Shown: positions 21,116 through 31,643 of the stretch, piece after piece | Layout of the letters: each line of letters begins with the position of its first letter | Position numbering within the stretch: the stretch's first letter is position 1 | DNA from: Chondrosia reniformis | Lineage: Eukaryota > Porifera > Demospongiae > Chondrillida > Chondrillidae | NCBI GenBank assembly: GCA_947172415.1 | Contig: OX359197.1 | Span: 7,193,673 to 7,257,672 of the forward strand | Length of the DNA: 64,000 nt | Direction: 5' to 3' | Notes under the pieces: generated by a model | Told to the model about the DNA's origin: nothing | Databases searched by the model: none | What the model saw: the letters and a program-made list of their open reading frames with translations, nothing else | Program-made: the position numbers and the translations under genes

Positions 21116-23323
21116 TCAGAGTACTAGTACAACAATTCTCTTGTTTCCACTGTCAGCAATATATAGATTTCCTTCATCACTGATAGCAAGACTATGAGGA
21201 CGGTCCAACCGAAGATTATCAACTTCACCAACACACTGTCCATCTGGTGTGAAGATGGAGATTTTGTTAGCACTGTATGATGCAACTATTATGTGTCCAT
21301 CACTTGTGACTGCTATACCAGAGGGGCTCTTGACAAGGTCTTCACCAAACTGTCGGATGTACCGTCCATCCTGGTCATGTACTTTAATGCAATGATTGTT
21401 ATGGTCACTGACGTACACTAATCCATCTGGTGATATACAGAGATGCAAGGGAAATTGAAAGCAACCTGCTCCACTGCCACGTGAACCAAAGCACCTTAGG
21501 AACTGACCATTCTCTGTAAATACAGATATTCTATGATTGCCATATTCTGCTATAAAAAGGTGTCCTTCCTCATTGACTGCCACTCCCATAGGACCACCTA
21601 ATTGACCTTGCTTTGACCCTTGACCTCCAAATTGACTTACTAGTTGACCAGTTGGAGTGTATATCTTGATAACATGGTTACCATAGTCATTAATGACAAT
21701 GTTACCAGATTTGCTGAAAGTTATCCCATTGACAAGGCCACAATCATGTTTAAATCTTCTTGCAATTTGATCTGCCCCGTTAATAACAAGGATTTCTTTG
21801 GTGTCGTGATTTGCAGAATACAACATTCCATCTGATCCACAAGCTACTGCATAGCATTCTTCACCAATCCTTTTCTCTTTTTGGATTTCGTTCATTTCCT
21901 TGATATCCGATGGCTTAGCAACCTTCACCTCTACTGGACTGCCCACTACATGGTGACCTCCGATGGTCACACTCAGCATACATTTGAGTGATGGAACACT
22001 CTTAAAGAGTACCTCATATGTGCCATCTCTCTTGTCTGTTACCTTACCTCTCAGAGGAACACCTGCTGTCACAGGACAAAGGACAGCCAACACCTTTTCT
22101 CCTCCTCTGCACTCATTGCCTCTCTCATCTCTGGTGGTGACTTTGAAGGAAAATTCTTTCTTCTTCTGTATCTGAATGATGGCAGCACCATCGTTGTTCT
22201 TCTTCAACCCTCTAATACTGCAGTTTGGTGGATGTGCCTGCAAGTAGACTCCTCCAAATGAAGACAATGTCTTCTCTGTTTCGGATTGCTTGGGAGAGAT
22301 AAACTGGACAGATGGGTGAATGTAGCAAGATGGTTGAGGACTATGTCCAGTAAGTTCATACACTCGTTTGACCACCATCTTGATCAAGTAAAGCTGTTCT
22401 TCTCTTCTTCCATTTGAATAGATGTCTTCTGAAAAGGAAAGAAACTCCTCCCATTTCTTCATTTTAACTTGAAGCACTTTTCTCTGCTTGACAAGAGCTT
22501 TTCTTCCCATTTCTTCCGTTTTCCTCACTTCACCAACAAGATTATCACATCTTCTAGTTACCATGGCAATTAGCTGTTCCTTCATTGCAAGGATCTCTCC
22601 TACAGCATCAGCGGACTGCTGTTGGAGACTAGCTTCACTGGCCTCCACTTCCTGAAGGGCATTGCTCAATGCCTTTGTCTGTCCCCTGGCAGACAGCACA
22701 CACTGTGTCAGAGTGCTCCTGTTTAGCTCTCCCAGTTTGTCATTGATGAAGGACACACTGTGAGTCTTGTGGCCACCAACAGAATGACATATGGCACAGA
22801 TCATCTGTTGACAGTCGTGACAGTATAGCTTCTTCTTTTCATTGTGTTCTGAGCATTGGAAAATATCTTCTTTTGTAGAGCCACCTTCTAAGGTTTCATT
22901 AATGGATTGGATTTGATGCCTCTTAAACATTTTCTTTGATCTGTGAAGATCTACACACTCTTGGCAAATAAAGAAATCACAGTCTGAGCAGTAGCTCACG
23001 GCTGCCCTCTTCTCTTCGTGGTCCTCTTGACAGACCACTCCTTCCTTCTGATACTGACTGCTCACTGTCTTCCTCAGAGCAAAGGGATGGCTTGGAAGAT
23101 CATTGGGAGGGATGGAGAACACTTCATCACAGATCTCACAGGTCACTCCTTGTTGGAGCATCTTCTCCTGACACTCCACCTTCTCACACAAGGCCAGGAA
23201 GTGCAGACAAGGTAGACATTTAAGCTCTTCTACTCTCACTTCACAACTGACACAAGAGAGACTGAGATTAGTTGATGGAAAAGAAGAACTAGAAGTGGGT
23301 GGATCCGCAGGAAGCTCAGCCAT
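21116..23323 (-). CDS. TRIM-NHL protein T5
   Basis: Intact single-exon gene of 735 residues starting at 23323. The N-terminus reads MAELPADPPTSSSS, while most copies have an EVPS segment. All RING and B-box Cys/His are present. The coiled coil has a local change (GEVRKTEEMGRK). Filamin differs at GLKKNNDGAAIIQ, and the filamin-NHL linker is the most divergent of the set (KPSDIKEMNEIQKEKRIGEE). Blade loops are NDYGNHV, AEYGNHRI and SDHNNHCI. The blade-5 entry is KSPSGI where others have KRPTGI or KHPTGI. It ends VVLVL, 118 bp before copy D. Confidence 0.9.
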   Translation of the reverse strand: MAELPADPPTSSSSFPSTNLSLSCVSCEVRVEELKCLPCLHFLALCEKVECQEKMLQQGVTCEICDEVFSIPPNDLPSHPFALRKTVSSQYQKEGVVCQEDHEEKRAAVSYCSDCDFFICQECVDLHRSKKMFKRHQIQSINETLEGGSTKEDIFQCSEHNEKKKLYCHDCQQMICAICHSVGGHKTHSVSFINDKLGELNRSTLTQCVLSARGQTKALSNALQEVEASEASLQQQSADAVGEILAMKEQLIAMVTRRCDNLVGEVRKTEEMGRKALVKQRKVLQVKMKKWEEFLSFSEDIYSNGRREEQLYLIKMVVKRVYELTGHSPQPSCYIHPSVQFISPKQSETEKTLSSFGGVYLQAHPPNCSIRGLKKNNDGAAIIQIQKKKEFSFKVTTRDERGNECRGGEKVLAVLCPVTAGVPLRGKVTDKRDGTYEVLFKSVPSLKCMLSVTIGGHHVVGSPVEVKVAKPSDIKEMNEIQKEKRIGEECYAVACGSDGMLYSANHDTKEILVINGADQIARRFKHDCGLVNGITFSKSGNIVINDYGNHVIKIYTPTGQLVSQFGGQGSKQGQLGGPMGVAVNEEGHLFIAEYGNHRISVFTENGQFLRCFGSRGSGAGCFQFPLHLCISPDGLVYVSDHNNHCIKVHDQDGRYIRQFGEDLVKSPSGIAVTSDGHIIVASYSANKISIFTPDGQCVGEVDNLRLDRPHSLAISDEGNLYIADSGNKRIVVLVL

Positions 23324-23886
23324 TTTGGAAATACATCATGTGACTTTGAAATTAGGGAGGAGCTAGCTATATCAAACTATTCGTTATGTAAACAGTCCAA
23401 ACTTACATTTATAATTTGGGTTGAACAGTAAATTTGGCAATGTAAATTTAAGTTTCTAGAAACTAAAGTACTTTCAATGAATTCATTTAGTGAGTTAGCA
23501 TGGTTTTCAACTTAAGAATGGAAATTAATAATTAATAGAAAAATTAATGATAGCCTCCTTCTAGTATATTAGACTGCCAAATTATACAACATATACAGTG
23601 TTACTATAGAGTGTCTCCATCACTGATAGCGATACCATATATAGGACCATTCAATCTCACAGGCCAGAATCTATTGTATTTAGAGGTGGTCTCTCTATCT
23701 ATGGGTTAGGGCTCGGAGAAGGTCTCCTTATTAATCCACTACATGGGTTCTCACTATATACGACCTGTATCTGCAGTGGAACAGATAGACAGAATACTGT
23801 ACTCCCTTCTGATACAAGAAACTTGCAAAATCAAATTATACTATAATATGTACAATAATTAATATAACAAAAGTGCATTCAGTCCA
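23324..23886 (-). promoter_or_regulatory. Upstream region of T5 / 3' flank of copy E
   Basis: This 563-bp gap has no gene. The E-box tcatgtga lies at about 23336-23343, slightly closer to the ATG than in other copies because a few bases are missing. The shared block is at about 23685-23790. Confidence 0.45.
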
Positions 23887-26170
23887 TCAAAATAGTCCAG
23901 TGTCCTTTTTCAGTGAAGTCTGCTTCCAAGGAGGCAGAGATGAGAAGTCCGTCCGTGACATTTTAAACACGTTCTACATAAGGTACATACAATTATGTTT
24001 TGCTATGCAGACAATAACAAATACTAAATTAGCATACATTAAGCCAAGTATGACACTGGTAGGAGAAGGGACACATGGAATCCACCAAGTATTTACCTTA
24101 AAGTCCTCATCTCCAAGGTAGGTTTCTAATTTCTTTGGATCAACTCCCTCGGGGAGAGGCTTCTTTTTCAGCTCAGCCAGTGAGTGTCTGTCTCTGCTCA
24201 GCTTCTTCAGCTCCTCTGAAGCATCTGATCGATGAGGACTCTTGATGATCACAAAAGGTCTGTTAGCCTCTGCCACCTTCTTATCACTCTCCCAGGATGG
24301 AAAGAGATTGGTGAACCGCTGGTGTTCAAAACCAGCAGACACAACATAAACATGAGGCTCCACAATGCGACCAGTAGCTACACACAGGAAGACCAATTAA
24401 TCATATCAATACATAAGGATTCAAAAGTTTATAGATGATGATTGAGAATGATTACCAATGGTTTGATTATCGCTTCATAGATTTTAACTGATAATTACGT
24501 TACATGTTATATTTATAAGCACAACAAAGTATTATTTATTTATTGAGAGCAGTCATTAGTTAGGAAGGCAAATGGTCTAACATTAAGTTTTTTATGAACT
24601 AAGGAAGTTAATTGCACTCAGCTGTGCAGAGGCTATGATCATAAGCACATAATCACTGGAAATGTATTACACCAAACCAGACAAGTGACATAAGCCACTT
24701 ATGTTCACTGATATCAGTAAAATGTTAATAAAATCTAAGATGTCAAATCAAGTGTACTCACCCTTGGAGTAGTTGACGGCAGTCTCCAGTGCTAATCTTT
24801 TGTCTCTTATGAATCTCACTTGAGCATCTCCAGTAAACTGGTTCTTTTCTCTGAAACGTGGATCCGACTGCACCGGCCCCCAGCCAGACCACACATAGAT
24901 CTCATATTGAGCATCCAATAGGAAGAGAGCTGAGGGTGATGGGGCAGACAGACTGTAAACAGGAGACCATTACAGCACGGGGGAGTACCTGTGTTGTAGC
25001 GGCTTACCAGGTTGTTCACAAGAGTATAAGTCTGTTTGCAGGGAGGGAAAGGCTTCCAGCTCTCCTGTCCTGCAAGGATAGAGGACCTCTGTTGGGAGGA
25101 ACTCTCCCGTAGACTCCACACTTGGAGCCAATTACATTATCTACTTATATAGCACTGTATAGTTGGGATGCTACACCAACTCACTCTTAGCAGTAGTTGG
25201 GTTCTTTGTATTTGTCACTTTAGCTGTTGTTAGTGTGGATGGAGTGACTTTAGCTGTTGTTAGTGTGGATGGAGTGACTTTAGCTGTTGACACGTTAGTT
25301 GGTTCTTTGGAAACTGCACTGTCTTCACAACTTGAAGAACTGGACGATTGAGAATGTCTCTTCAAAGCATTCCCTTTCTTGTTGGATAACTTGAGGAGAA
25401 GATTGAAGAGTCTTCTGTGATTTAGTGTTACTTGTCTCTGTGGACATGTGTTTTGGCTTCTTGGGTTTAGAAGTGACTTCAACTTCTTCAGTTGTATTTT
25501 TTCTCTTTTTTCCTTTTGACTGGTCACATTGAACAACAGTGCATTTGACTCTAAGAACTACAAACGTACAACATTCTTAAATAGGAACTGTGTGACTGAA
25601 GGTATATAATATAGGGTATGGCAGGTAATCTTATTTAGACTGGGAAGGCCATTATTACCGGACTACTATTAAGGCACAAGTGATAATGAAATATCTATTC
25701 ATTCCTAGCTTCACCATTTAATATAACACTAATACCAAATATTATCTGTGGATATACTGTATTGGTCCTTAAGACATATTTAGTGACATCACTTATATCA
25801 TTAGTTGTGGTACTACACAACATCAGAAAGTACATCTATAATGTCAATGTTAGGTACAACCTACTATAGATATACTGCAAAGCATAGCTCTTCGTTCGTA
25901 TGTCAGTGTGCACATATGAAATGGACCAACATACCGAATTGTGTCGTTATCCTTTAGCAGATGAATGTCTTCTTGAGGTAGCAGCGCACAGTCGTCCATT
26001 GTGAGGTCCAGTTTGACACTACGCAGATCTTCGAAGAACCTCTTCTTGATGGCGCCACACAGATCAGCAATGACGGAACAGGATGTCAGATTCATGAGAA
26101 ACCAAACGAACTGTGGACAAGCAGGAGGAGGGTTGACGAACAATAACTTCAACCTTACCGAGTCGGCCAT
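23887..26170 (-). pseudogene. Coilin-supervillin copy E, exon 2 frameshift
   Basis: Exons by alignment: 26170-25935, 25550-25185, 25088-25008, 24929-24762, 24377-24097, 23973-23887. All splice sites are present. Exon 2 lacks 8 bp near 25394, so the coilin frame from exon 1 goes out of phase in the middle of the linker and the supervillin part is not reached in frame. A 10-bp deletion beside the exon 2 acceptor (near 25551) leaves the terminal AG intact. The coilin domain itself and all supervillin exons are undamaged. In exon 5, Tyr before SLAEL is His. Two repeat units are present in exon 2. Confidence 0.75.
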
Positions 26171-26288
26171 TTTATCTATAGACTATTGAACTACGTAGAT
26201 CTAAATATCCTTTGCGAAAATTCAATTAACATTAAATAATTTTGAAGTTACAAAGCAGTAATCTATAAAGCATATCTCGTTATATCAG

Positions 26289-28529
26289 TCAGAGTACTAG
26301 TACAACTATCCTCTTGTTTCCACTGTCAGCAATACATAGATTTCCTTCATCACTGATAGCAAGACTATAAGGACGGTCCAACCCAAGATTACCAACTTCA
26401 CTAACACACTGTCCATCTGGTCTGAATATGGAGATTTTGTTAGCATAACATGATGCAAATATTCTATCACTTGTGACTGCTATACCAGTGGGGTGTTTGA
26501 CAATGTCTTCACCAAACTGTCGGATGTACCGTCCATCCTGATCATGTACTTTGATGCAATGATTGCTATAGTCAGTGATGTACACTAATCCATTTGGTGA
26601 TATACAGAGGTACCAGGGAAATTGAAAGCAACCTGCTCCACTGCCAAGTGAACCAAAGCACCTTAGGAACTGACCATTCTCTGTAAATACAGATATTCTA
26701 TCATTGCCACTTTCTGCTATAAAAAGGTGTCCCTCCTCATTGACTACCACTCCTATAGGACCACTTAATTGACCTAGCTTTGACCCTTGACCTCCAAACT
26801 GTCTTACTAGTTGACCAGTTGGAGTGTAGATTTTGATAACATGGTTGCTATAGTCACTAATGACAATGTTACCAGATTTGCTGAAAGCTATCCCATAGAC
26901 AGAGCCACAATCAGGCTTAAATCTTCTTGCAATTTCACCTGCCCCGTTAATAACAAGGATTTCTCTGGTGTTGTAATTTGCAGCATACAACATTCCATCT
27001 GATCCAAAAGCTACTGCATAGCATTCTCCACCAATCTTAATCTCTTTTTGGATTTTGTTCATCTTCTTGATATCCAATGGCTTAGCAACCTTCACCTCTA
27101 TCGGACTGCCCACTACGTGGTGACCTCCGATGGTCACACTCAGCATACATTTGAGTGATGGAACACTCTTAAAGTGTACCTCATATGTGCCATCTCTCTT
27201 GTGTGTTACCTTACCTCTCAGAGGGACACCTGCTGTCACAGGACAAAGGACAGCCAACACCTTTTCTCCTCCTCTGCACTCATTGCCTCTCTCATCTTTT
27301 GCGGTGACTTTGAAGGAAAATTCTTTCTTCTTCTGAATCTGAACAAAGGCAGCACCATCTTTGTTCTTCTCCAACCCTCTAATACTGCAGTTTGGTGGAT
27401 GTGCCTGCAAGCAGACTCCTCCAAATGAAGACAATGTCTTCTCTGTTTCGGATCGCTTGGAAGAGATAAACTGGACAGATGGGTGAATGTAGCAAGATGG
27501 CTGAGGACTATGTCCAGTAAGTTCATACACTCGTTTGACTACCATCTTGGTCAAGTAAAGCTGTTCTTCTCTTCTTCCATTTGAAAAGATGTCTTCTGAA
27601 AAGGAAAGAAACTCCTCCCATTTCTTCATTTTAACTCGAAGCACTTTTTTCTGCTTGAGAAGAGCTTTTCTTCCGTATTCTTCCGTTTTCCTTACTTCAC
27701 CAACAAGACTATCACATCTTCTAGTTACCATGGCAATTAGCTGTTCCTTCATTGCAAGGATCTCTCCTACAGCATCAGCAGACTGCTGTTGGAGACTAGC
27801 TTCACTGGCCTCCACTTCCTGAAGGGCGTTGTGCAATGCCTTTGTCTGTCCCCTGGCAGACAGCACACACTGTGTCAGAGTGCTCCTGTTTAGCTCTACC
27901 AGTTTGTCATTGATGAAGGACACACTGTGAGTCTTGTGGCCACCAACAGAATGACATATGGCACAGATCATCTGTTGACAGTCGTGACAGTATAGCTTCT
28001 TCTTTTCATTGTGTTCTTCACATCGGAATAGAATATTGGATTGAAGAATGCTATCTACTTCATGAACACCTTTCTTCAAGATTTCTTTCACTGATTGAAT
28101 TTGGTGTTTCTTCAATATCTTATTGGATTTATGAAGGTCAGTACACTCCTGACATATGAAGGTATCACAGTCTGAGCAGTAGCTCACGGCTGCCCTCTTC
28201 TCTTCGTGGTCCTCTTGACAGACCACTCCTTCCTTCTGATACTGACTGCTCACTGTCTTCCTCAGAGCAAAGGGATGGCTTGGAAGACCACCGGGAGGGA
28301 TGGAGAACACTTCATCACAGATCTCACAGGTCACTCCTTGTTGGAGCATCTTCTCCTGACACTCCACCTTCTCACACGAGGCAAGGGAGTGCAGACAAGG
28401 TAGACATTTAAGCTCTTCTACTCTCACTCCACAACTGACACAAGAGAGACTGAGATTAGTTGATGGAAAAGAAGAACTAGAAGTGGATTGAACCGCTGGA
28501 AGCTCAGCCATTTTGGAAATACAGTACAA
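26289..28529 (-). CDS. TRIM-NHL protein T6, with a replaced B-box segment
   Basis: Intact single-exon gene of 746 residues from 28529; the ATG at 28511 aligns with MAELP. It differs from its sisters by a block in the second half of B-box 1 and the inter-B-box linker, about 28021-28170. There it reads CSDCDTFICQECTDLHKSN and a longer linker (KKGVHEVDSILQSNILFRC) instead of the standard GGSTKEDIFQC. All zinc ligands are kept. Both edges of the block are sharp, which suggests gene conversion from a diverged TRIM paralogue not in the window. Near the end it has a two-residue shortening (TSDRIFAS). Blade loops are SDYSNHV, AESGNDRI and TDYSNHCI. It ends VVLVL, 118 bp before copy E. Confidence 0.9.
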   Translation of the reverse strand: MYCISKMAELPAVQSTSSSSFPSTNLSLSCVSCGVRVEELKCLPCLHSLASCEKVECQEKMLQQGVTCEICDEVFSIPPGGLPSHPFALRKTVSSQYQKEGVVCQEDHEEKRAAVSYCSDCDTFICQECTDLHKSNKILKKHQIQSVKEILKKGVHEVDSILQSNILFRCEEHNEKKKLYCHDCQQMICAICHSVGGHKTHSVSFINDKLVELNRSTLTQCVLSARGQTKALHNALQEVEASEASLQQQSADAVGEILAMKEQLIAMVTRRCDSLVGEVRKTEEYGRKALLKQKKVLRVKMKKWEEFLSFSEDIFSNGRREEQLYLTKMVVKRVYELTGHSPQPSCYIHPSVQFISSKRSETEKTLSSFGGVCLQAHPPNCSIRGLEKNKDGAAFVQIQKKKEFSFKVTAKDERGNECRGGEKVLAVLCPVTAGVPLRGKVTHKRDGTYEVHFKSVPSLKCMLSVTIGGHHVVGSPIEVKVAKPLDIKKMNKIQKEIKIGGECYAVAFGSDGMLYAANYNTREILVINGAGEIARRFKPDCGSVYGIAFSKSGNIVISDYSNHVIKIYTPTGQLVRQFGGQGSKLGQLSGPIGVVVNEEGHLFIAESGNDRISVFTENGQFLRCFGSLGSGAGCFQFPWYLCISPNGLVYITDYSNHCIKVHDQDGRYIRQFGEDIVKHPTGIAVTSDRIFASCYANKISIFRPDGQCVSEVGNLGLDRPYSLAISDEGNLCIADSGNKRIVVLVL

Positions 28530-29189
28530 GGGATCATGTGACTTTGAAATTAGGGAGGAGCTAAATATATCAAACTATTTGTTATGTAAACAGTCCAAAC
28601 TTACATTTATATATAATTTGAGTTGAACAGTAAATTGTCAATGTAAATTTATGTTTCTAGAAACTAAAGTACTTTCAATGAATTCATTTATTAGACTGCC
28701 AAATTATACAACATATATAGTGTTACTATAGAGTGTCTCCACCACTGATAGTGATACCATATATAGGACCATTCAATCTCACAGGCCACAATCTATTGTA
28801 TTTAGAGGTGGTCTCTCTATCTAATTAATAAAAAAAATAATTGATGATGATAGCCTCCTTCTAGTATATTAGACTGCCAAATTATACAACACATATACAG
28901 TGTTACTATAGAGTGTCTCCATCACTGATAGCAATACCATATATAGGACCATTCAATCTCCCTGGTCAGCAACCTATTATATTCAGAGGTGGTCTCTCTA
29001 TCTATGGGTTAGGGCTCGGAGAAGGTCTCCTTATTAATCCACTACATGGGTTCTCACTATATACGACCTGTATCTGCAGTTGAACAGATAGACAGAATAC
29101 TGTACTCCATTCTGATACAAGAAACATGCAAAATCAAATTATACTATAATATGTACAATAATTAATATAACAAAAGTGCATTCAGTCCA
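28530..29189 (-). promoter_or_regulatory. Upstream region of T6 with internal duplication / 3' flank of copy F
   Basis: This 660-bp gap has no gene. It is longer than its equivalents because a segment is duplicated: about 28691-28823 and about 28870-29002 both run from attagactgcc through accattcaatctc to the first ggtctctc of the shared block. The E-box tcatgtga is at about 28534-28541. Confidence 0.5.
28691..29002. repeat. Local duplication of about 133 bp
   Basis: Two diverged copies, about 28691-28823 and 28870-29002, separated by about 46 bp that include an A-run. Other units have only one copy of this segment, so the duplication arose inside this unit. Confidence 0.75.
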
Positions 29190-31525
29190 TCAAAATAGTC
29201 CAGCGTCCTTTTTCAGTGAAGTCTGCTTCCAAGGAGGCAGAGATGAGAAGTCCGTCCGTGACATTTTAAACACGTTCTACATAAGGCACATACAATTATG
29301 TTTTGCTATGCAGACAAATAACAAAATACTAAATTAGTATACATTAAGCCAAGTATGACACTGGTAGGAGAAGGGACACATGGAATCCACCAAGTATTTA
29401 CCTTAAAGTCCTCATCTCCAAGGTAGGTTTCTAATTTCTTTGGATCAACTCCCTCGGGGAGAGGCTTCTTTTTCAGCTCAGCCAGCGAGTATCTGTCTCT
29501 GCTCAGCTTCTTCAGCTCCTCTGAAGCATCTGATCGATGAGGACTCTTGATGATCACAAAAGGTCTGTTAGCCTCGGCCACCTTCTTATCACTCTCCCAG
29601 GATGGAAAGAGATTGGTAAACCGCTGGTGTTCAAAACCAGCAGAGACAACGTAAACATGAGGCTCCATAATGCGACCAGTAGCTACACACAGGAAGACCA
29701 ATTAATCATATCAATACATAAGGATTCAAAAGTTAATAGAAAGTTAATAGAATAAGGATTCCTTTTAAACGCTAAAAAGTCGAAGGATGTACCATCCCAA
29801 AGATAGATTCAAAAGTTAATAGACGATGATTGAGAATGATTACCAATGGTTTGATTATCGCTTCATAGATTTTAACTGATAATTACGTTACATGTTATAT
29901 TTGTAAGCACAACAAAATATTATTTATTTATTGAGAGCAGTCATTAGATAGGAAGGCAAATGATCCAATATTAAGCATTTATGAACTAGAGAAGTTAATT
30001 GCACTCAGCTGTACAGAGGCTATGATGATAAGCACATAATCACTGGAAATGTATTACACCAAACCAGCCAAGTGATATAAGCCATTTATGTTCACTGATA
30101 TCAGTAAAATGTAATAAAATCTCTGCTGTCAAATCAAGTGTACTCACCCTTGGAGTAGTTGACGGCAGTCTCCAGTGCTAATCTTTTGTCTCTTATGAAT
30201 CTCACTTGAGCATCTCCAGTAAACTGATTCTTTTCTCTGAAACGTGGATCCGACTGCACCGGCCACCAGCCAGACCACACATAGATCTCATATTGAGCGT
30301 CCAATAGGAAGAGAGCTGAGGGTGATGGGGCAGGCAGACTGTAAACAGGAGACCATTACAGCACGGGGGAGTACCTGTGTTGTAGTGGCTTACCAGGTTG
30401 TTCACAAGAGTATAAGTCTGTTTGTAGGAAGGGAAAGGCTTCCAGCTCTCCTGTCCTGCAAGGATAGAGGACCTCTGTTGGGAGGAACTCTCCCGTAGAC
30501 TCCACACTTGGAGCCAATTACATTATCTACTTATATAGCACTGTACAGTTGGGATGCTACACCAACTCACTCTTAGCAGTAGTTGGGTTCTTTGGATTTG
30601 TCACTTTAGCCGTTGTTTGTGTGGATGGAGTGACTTTAGCTGTTGACACGTTAGTTGGTTCTTTGGAAACTGCACTGTCTTCACAACTTGAAGAACTAGA
30701 CGATTGAGAATGTCTCTTCGAAGCATTTCCTTTCTTGTTGGATAACTTGACTTTGTGTGGAGAAGATTGAAGAGTCTTCTGAGATTTAGTGATACTTGTC
30801 TCTGTGGACATGTGCTTTGGCTTCTTGGGTTAAGAAGTGACTTCAACTTCAGTTGTATTTTTTATCTTTTTTCCTTTTGACTGGTCACATTGAACAACAG
30901 TGCATTTGACTCTAACACACAAAAGTACTACAAACGTACAACATTCTTAAATAGGAACTGTATGACTGAAGGTATATAATATAGGGTATGGCAGGTAATC
31001 TTATTTAGACTGGGAAGGCCATTATTACTGGACTACTATTAAGGCACCAGTGATAATGAAATATCTATATATTCCTAGCTTCACCATTTAATACAACACT
31101 AATACCAAATATTATCTGTGGATATACTGTATTGGTCCTTAAGACATGTTTAGTGACATCACTTATATCATTAGTTGTGGTACTACACAACATCAGAAAG
31201 TATATCTATAATGTCAATGTTAGGAACAACCTACTGAATAGACATACTGCAAAGCATAGCTCTTCGTTCGTATGTCAGTGTGCACATATGAAATGGACCA
31301 ACATACCGAATTGTGTCGTTATCCTTTAGCAGATGAATGTCTTCTTGAGGAAGCAGCGCACAGTCGTCCATTGTGAGGTCCAGTTTGACGCCACGCAGAT
31401 CTTCTTCTTGATGGCGCCACACAGATCAGCAATGACGGAACAGGATGTCAGATTCATGAGAAACCAAACGAACTGTGGACAAGCAGGAGGAGGGTTGATA
31501 ACTTCAACCTTACCGAGTCGGCCAT
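29190..31525 (-). pseudogene. Coilin-supervillin copy F, multiply broken
   Basis: Exons by alignment: 31525-31307, 30911-30571, 30474-30394, 30315-30148, 29682-29402, 29276-29190. Exon 1 lacks 10 bp near 31402 and 7 bp near 31498, destroying the coilin frame. Exon 2 carries a nonsense change near 30831: a Lys codon becomes TAA where the plus strand reads gggttaagaag instead of gggtttagaag. Intron 4 has about 80 bp of extra sequence near 29740-29825 that repeats part of itself (attcaaaagttaatag). The supervillin exons are open and the splice sites are intact, so the damage is concentrated in the coilin half, as in B, H and I. Confidence 0.85.
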
Positions 31526-31643
31526 TTTATCTATAGACAATTGAACTACGTAGATCTAAATATCTTTTGCGAAAATTCAATTAACATTAAATAATTTTGA
31601 AGTTACGAAGCAGTAATCTATAAAGCATATCTCGTTATATCAG

